A stretch of 17,350 bases of DNA, from positions 1-17,350 of the forward strand of contig JAZQQT010000072.1 of assembly GCA_045629205.1 (NCBI GenBank), written 5' to 3'. The translations under genes were made by a program, and so were the position numbers. Positions 16,409-17,350 of this stretch are shown piece after piece. Position 1 is the first letter of the stretch. Each line of letters starts with the position of its first letter. The stretch comes from JAZQLP01 sp045629205. Its GTDB lineage: Bacteria > Bacillota > Clostridia > Oscillospirales > UBA644. The notes under the pieces were generated by a model. That model made no database searches. It was not told where the DNA came from and was given only the letters and a program-made list of their open reading frames with translations.

Positions 16409-16429
16409 TTTTGTTCGACAATTGGAAAT

Positions 16430-16975
16430 TTATCTGCACATCCCGGAAATTGACTCGTAGATTTCCACCCAATTATTGACACGGATCATTCCGTTTTCTT
16501 CTGCATTAAAACTTCTGTTGTATGGAGCCGTCATCAGAATCTTTCTGTACTCGCCACCAAGCAGATTATGAACCCCGTCATCTACCAAAACATCTCCTTT
16601 GATCATTTTCTTATTTGATGTGACGATAATATCTTTCCATGACAAATATGTAAAATGTTTTAAGATGACTTTTTCAATTTTTGCTTTTATCGCCTGATAA
16701 GGGGAAGTGGTAACCACATAGACGGTGTGACCGTCATCAATCAGTTTTTTGACATATTTTACAGCACCCTCATAGGGCTCGAGGTGATCATAGAGTTCAT
16801 CTTCGAGTTCCGCTCCGTAAACCTGTTCCCTTGTCAAAGAGGGAAAGCTTTTTGTCATATCCCATTCCGCTATATCCTCATATTGAACGGAGGTCCCGTA
16901 TTTTTCATTTAGATAAATGACCCATTTTTGAGTCAAATCTTCAAGGACACCGTCAGCGTCAACCAATATCGTCAT
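16430..16975 (-). CDS. 5'(3')-deoxyribonucleotidase-like HAD phosphatase
   Basis: 181-residue cytoplasmic HAD-superfamily protein close to the NT5C group, which dephosphorylates (deoxy)nucleoside monophosphates. Motif I is ILVDADGVLED (Asp6 nucleophile, Asp8 acid/base), motif II is VVTTSPY, the motif III lysine lies in SNKKMIKGD and motif IV is LVDDGVHN. A small helical cap sits between motifs I and II (TQKWVIYLNEKYG onward). The frame is open to a TTG at 17011, but the ATG at 16975 begins right before motif I. Its GGA at about 16987 is some 11 bases away, which suggests coupling with the gene before it, whose TAA ends one base ahead (TAATATG). The exact substrate is inferred. Confidence 0.85.
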   Translation of the reverse strand: MTILVDADGVLEDLTQKWVIYLNEKYGTSVQYEDIAEWDMTKSFPSLTREQVYGAELEDELYDHLEPYEGAVKYVKKLIDDGHTVYVVTTSPYQAIKAKIEKVILKHFTYLSWKDIIVTSNKKMIKGDVLVDDGVHNLLGGEYRKILMTAPYNRSFNAEENGMIRVNNWVEIYESISGMCR

Positions 16976-16976
16976 A

Positions 16977-17325
16977 TTAACTGTTTTCCTTTGCTGTGTT
17001 AATGGAGGCAATCAGCATTACACGAATCGAAGTACACTGTTCATTCAGTTCTTTGTATGTCTGTTCTTCAATATAATTCGTGCGGTACAACAGTTCGAGC
17101 CAATATCCCGTTTCGCTTGCTTCTTTCAGCGCAATTTCAAGTTTAGAGACAAAGTCTTTTGTGCCTTGTGCAATTTGCTTCGTAAATATTCGCTCCGATG
17201 GAAGTGCCAGAACGTCCGATTTGATTAGAGATGACTGATTCGTGCTTTGATTTCAGGTCCTTGACAAGATTGATGATCTGAACGGAAAAAGACATGGACA
17301 AATCACGGAGTTTTGATTCGGACAT
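16977..17325 (-). pseudogene. four-helix-bundle (S23/IVP-type) protein, frameshifted
   Basis: Small helical protein of the family encoded in 23S rRNA intervening sequences and in many free-standing loci; its function is poorly known. The ATG at 17325 has GAGGT upstream. The first 51 codons end in the family core SGTSIGANIYEAN, then run into a premature stop at 17143. In another frame the protein resumes at about 17171 as AQGTKDFVSKLEIALKEASE, then TGYWLELLYRTNYIEE and onward to the TAA at 16979-16977. Restored length would be about 116 residues, normal for the family. The break is one extra or two missing bases near 17172. Both halves are well conserved, so the change is recent or an assembly error. 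It is directly followed by the nucleotidase gene. The related Avd proteins serve diversity-generating retroelements, but no reverse transcriptase is in view. Confidence 0.82.
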
Positions 17326-17350
17326 ATACAGTACCTCGCTTTCGACGATA

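Noticed and set aside
16190..16410. CRISPR array
   Set aside because: The repeated words are short, palindromic and of unequal spacing, with only two copies of the 13-mer; no cas gene is present.
16291..16482. 63-codon minus-strand frame in the repeat region
   Set aside because: It spans the palindromes, the terminator and the 3' end of the nucleotidase gene; a by-product of repeat sequence.
17160..17185. Programmed ribosomal frameshift in the S23-type gene
   Set aside because: There is no slippery heptamer or following structure at the junction; mutation or sequence error is simpler.
16977..17325. Diversity-generating retroelement accessory protein (Avd)
   Set aside because: The four-helix fold is related, but no reverse transcriptase or template/variable repeat is visible, and the closer match is the S23-type family.

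Overview
The window reads as a stretch of chromosome from a Gram-positive, low-to-moderate GC anaerobe, most likely an uncultured member of the Clostridia (Firmicutes). The grounds are strong AGGAGG-type ribosome binding sites, near-consensus sigma-A promoters, a tryptophan T-box leader, a lipoprotein signal, a CBS-type family II pyrophosphatase and a PepF-like M3 peptidase. A MurE ligase of the streptococcal L-lysine-like type is an unusual detail. Genus and species cannot be told from this sequence. Most of the window is ordinary housekeeping content; only the last 1.2 kb looks accessory.

Layout. (1) 2-4050, plus strand: the 3' part of an ABC-F ATPase, a hotdog thioesterase overlapping it by 8 bases, and an M3 oligoendopeptidase, closed by a strong terminator. 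(2) 4061-5686, minus strand: a secreted lipoprotein with a divergent GH42-like barrel. It is transcribed divergently from (3) 5831-8834, plus strand: a YifB/ComM-type AAA ATPase and MurE, four bases apart. Both divergent promoters have TTGAAA and a 17-base spacer. (4) 8903-10668: a consensus promoter, a complete tRNA-Trp T-box leader with specifier, antiterminator and terminator, then an orphan trpB2-type tryptophan synthase beta gene and a terminator. (5) 10707-12101: a monocistronic CBS-domain pyrophosphatase behind a TTGACA-17-TATAAT promoter, followed by a perfect 16-bp inverted repeat. (6) 12212-16109: trkA, trkH and an AEC-family carrier in one operon with its own strong promoter and terminator. 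(7) 16110-16429: about 320 bases without an intact gene, holding a composite palindromic repeat, a bidirectional terminator and a 13-base direct repeat. (8) 16430-17325, minus strand: a frameshifted four-helix-bundle (S23-type) gene and, one base after its stop, a HAD-type deoxynucleotidase.

How they work together. The genes serve translation factor ATPase activity, peptide turnover, cell-wall precursor synthesis, tryptophan recovery from indole under uncharged tRNA-Trp control, pyrophosphate removal and potassium uptake. I see no defence system, CRISPR array, integrase or transposase. The points most worth checking are the extra hairpin that recaptures the T-box terminator arm, the altered conserved residues in YifB, the GH42-like lipoprotein with an eroded active site, the palindromic repeat, and the broken S23 gene coupled to a nucleotidase.
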